A stretch of 6,306 nucleotides of DNA from Lachnospiraceae bacterium (GTDB lineage: Bacteria > Bacillota > Clostridia > Lachnospirales > Lachnospiraceae): NCBI GenBank assembly GCA_900755865.1, contig CAAEHZ010000040.1:1-6306 (forward strand), read 5' to 3'. The first letter of the stretch is position 1, and every line of letters begins with the position of its first letter. Position numbers and translations under genes: made by a program. Positions 5,512 through 6,306 of the stretch are shown piece by piece. The notes beneath the pieces were generated by a model. The model saw only the letters and a program-made list of their open reading frames with translations. It was not told where the DNA came from and ran no database searches.

Positions 5512-6114
5512 ATGAGCAGCAGAATAGAACAATTGATAGATGAATTAGAAGAATACATTGAGAGCTGTAAACCGAAGTTCATGTCCAATTCAGAGATTAT
5601 TGTCAATAAGGACGAAATTGATGAACTGCTGCGTGAACTGCGGATGAAAACCCCTGATGAAATCAAGCGTTACCAGAAAATTATCAGCAACAAGGAAGCC
5701 ATTTTAAATGATGCCAGAGAAAAGGCAAAGGCGCTGATTGACGAAGCCACCATTCACACGAATGAGCTTATCAGCGAGCATGAAATCATGCAGCAGGCAT
5801 ATGCCCAGGCAAACGAGGTTGTCACAATGGCATCCAGACAGGCACAGGAAATTCTGGACAAGGCAACCATTGAAGCAAATGAGCTGAGAACCCAGGCTTC
5901 CCAGTATACAGAGGACAGGCTGGCTGAGCTGGAAAGTATTATCACCTCCGCTATCCAGAGTTCCAATGCCAATTATACCGCCCTGCTTGGTTCCCTGAAT
6001 CAGTATAAGGATTTGATTCAATCCAACAGGCAGGCGCTGCATCCTGTGGAGGATATGGATACGCTGCCTCTGGACGATGCATCCGGCACTGACGGAATCA
6101 ATGTGATTCAATAA
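5512..6114 (+). CDS. Coiled-coil cytosolic protein of unknown function, ATP synthase b/H-subunit-like in composition
   Basis: The 200-residue protein has no signal peptide or membrane segment. An acidic N-terminal helix (SSRIEQLIDELEEYIESCK, 2-20) precedes a conserved-looking segment SEIIVNKDEIDELLREL (27-43). A long Ala/Glu/Gln-rich helix follows (about 48-145) with loosely repeated patterns such as AKALIDEA (72-79) and AQEILDKA (111-118), typical of a parallel coiled coil. A second helix (about 146-175) ends in an acidic disordered tail. This composition often leads to automatic labels such as 'ATPase' or 'V-type ATPase subunit H', but there is no Walker motif or ATP-binding signature, and no ATP synthase genes are nearby. 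DivIVA/GpsB-like scaffolding is another possibility that I cannot support by motif. It sits 29 bases after coaD and is followed by a terminator, so it is probably the last gene of the operon. I do not recognise its function. Confidence 0.85.
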   Translation: MSSRIEQLIDELEEYIESCKPKFMSNSEIIVNKDEIDELLRELRMKTPDEIKRYQKIISNKEAILNDAREKAKALIDEATIHTNELISEHEIMQQAYAQANEVVTMASRQAQEILDKATIEANELRTQASQYTEDRLAELESIITSAIQSSNANYTALLGSLNQYKDLIQSNRQALHPVEDMDTLPLDDASGTDGINVIQ

Positions 6115-6126
6115 TTTTTGATTTTT

Positions 6127-6158
6127 AGAACCGGTTTTTAAAGAGCCGGTTCTTTTTT
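6127..6158 (+). terminator. Intrinsic (rho-independent) terminator
   Basis: AGAACCGG (6127-6134) pairs with CCGGTTCT (6146-6153). The stem can extend inward through two A-T and two G-T pairs to a TAA loop. The run of T at 6153-6158 follows directly. It starts 13 bases after the stop of the coiled-coil gene and should end the topoisomerase-rsmD-coaD transcription unit. Confidence 0.9.
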
Positions 6159-6163
6159 GAAGA

Positions 6164-6171
6164 AGGAAAGG
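6164..6171 (+). promoter_or_regulatory. Ribosome binding site of the secreted-protein gene
   Basis: AGGAAAGG lies 13 bases before the TTG at 6185, a long spacing. It lies only one base before an ATG at 6173, which is too close and opens a three-codon frame. The site begins six bases after the terminator T-run. Confidence 0.5.
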
Positions 6172-6184
6172 TATGGTTATCTGA

Positions 6185-6306
6185 TTGAAGAGGTACATTA
6201 CAATTATCGGCGGCATATGCCTGTCTGCTTTTCTGGCAGTGGCTTTTCCGCTGATTTCAGTACTCCCGGTGCAGGCGGCAGAAAGATTACAGGAGATACC
6301 CCCAAA
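6185..6306 (+). CDS. N-terminus of a secreted protein with a signal peptide, 3' partial
   Basis: Forty codons are visible from a TTG start. The reading is a classic Sec signal peptide: a basic start (MKRY), a hydrophobic core (ITIIGGICLSAFLAVAF, 5-21, continuing to about 27), and a signal peptidase I-like site after PVQA or VQAA (28-32), followed by a polar ERLQEIPP. The single Cys12 does not sit in a lipobox, so export with cleavage by signal peptidase I is favoured over lipoprotein anchoring. The ATG at 6173 is in the same frame but is cut off by TGA at 6182, so the TTG is the first usable in-frame start. Too little mature sequence is present to name a function. It follows a terminator, so it probably belongs to a separate or attenuated transcript. 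Confidence 0.6.
   Translation, partial: MKRYITIIGGICLSAFLAVAFPLISVLPVQAAERLQEIPP

Noticed and set aside
6185..6306. Lipoprotein signal peptide with Cys12 as the lipidated residue
   Set aside because: The residues before it (IGGI) do not form a lipobox, and the hydrophobic segment continues well past the cysteine to an A-x-A-like site near residue 31.

Overview
The window is a compact, single-strand stretch of a low-to-mid GC Firmicutes chromosome, most likely a Clostridia member of the Lachnospiraceae type. This is inferred from AGGAG-type ribosome binding sites, the protein sequences and the gene order, not from a marker gene. All genes read left to right, and no gene-free stretch exceeds about 150 bases.

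Layout: (1) the B subunit of a type IIA topoisomerase, missing only its extreme N-terminus (2-1879); (2) the matching A subunit (1903-4143). The A subunit is short and lacks a recognisable GyrA box, so I favour a topoisomerase IV-like pair (parE-parC) over the main gyrase. (3) A structured repeat, copy A (4144-4280); (4) rsmD, the 16S rRNA guanine-N2 methyltransferase (4283-4840); (5) a second copy, B, of the same repeat (4840-4977); (6) coaD, phosphopantetheine adenylyltransferase (4988-5482); (7) a 200-residue cytosolic coiled-coil protein of unknown function (5512-6114); (8) an intrinsic terminator (6127-6158); (9) the first 40 codons of a secreted protein that runs off the window (6185 onward).

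The coding genes are ordinary housekeeping genes: chromosome topology and decatenation, ribosome maturation, and coenzyme A synthesis. The unusual part is the repeat. Two copies of about 138 nt, in the same orientation, fill almost the entire stop-to-start gaps on both sides of rsmD. Each copy folds into two stem-loops, and the second loop can pair with a downstream segment in a possible pseudoknot. Each copy ends in a purine-rich GGGG or GGAG stretch that acts as the nearest Shine-Dalgarno sequence for the next gene. Two of the four substitutions in the conserved core keep base pairing. This looks like a small, non-coding, mobile or dispersed intergenic element that has inserted into an operon without separating its genes transcriptionally. 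It is the main item worth following up.
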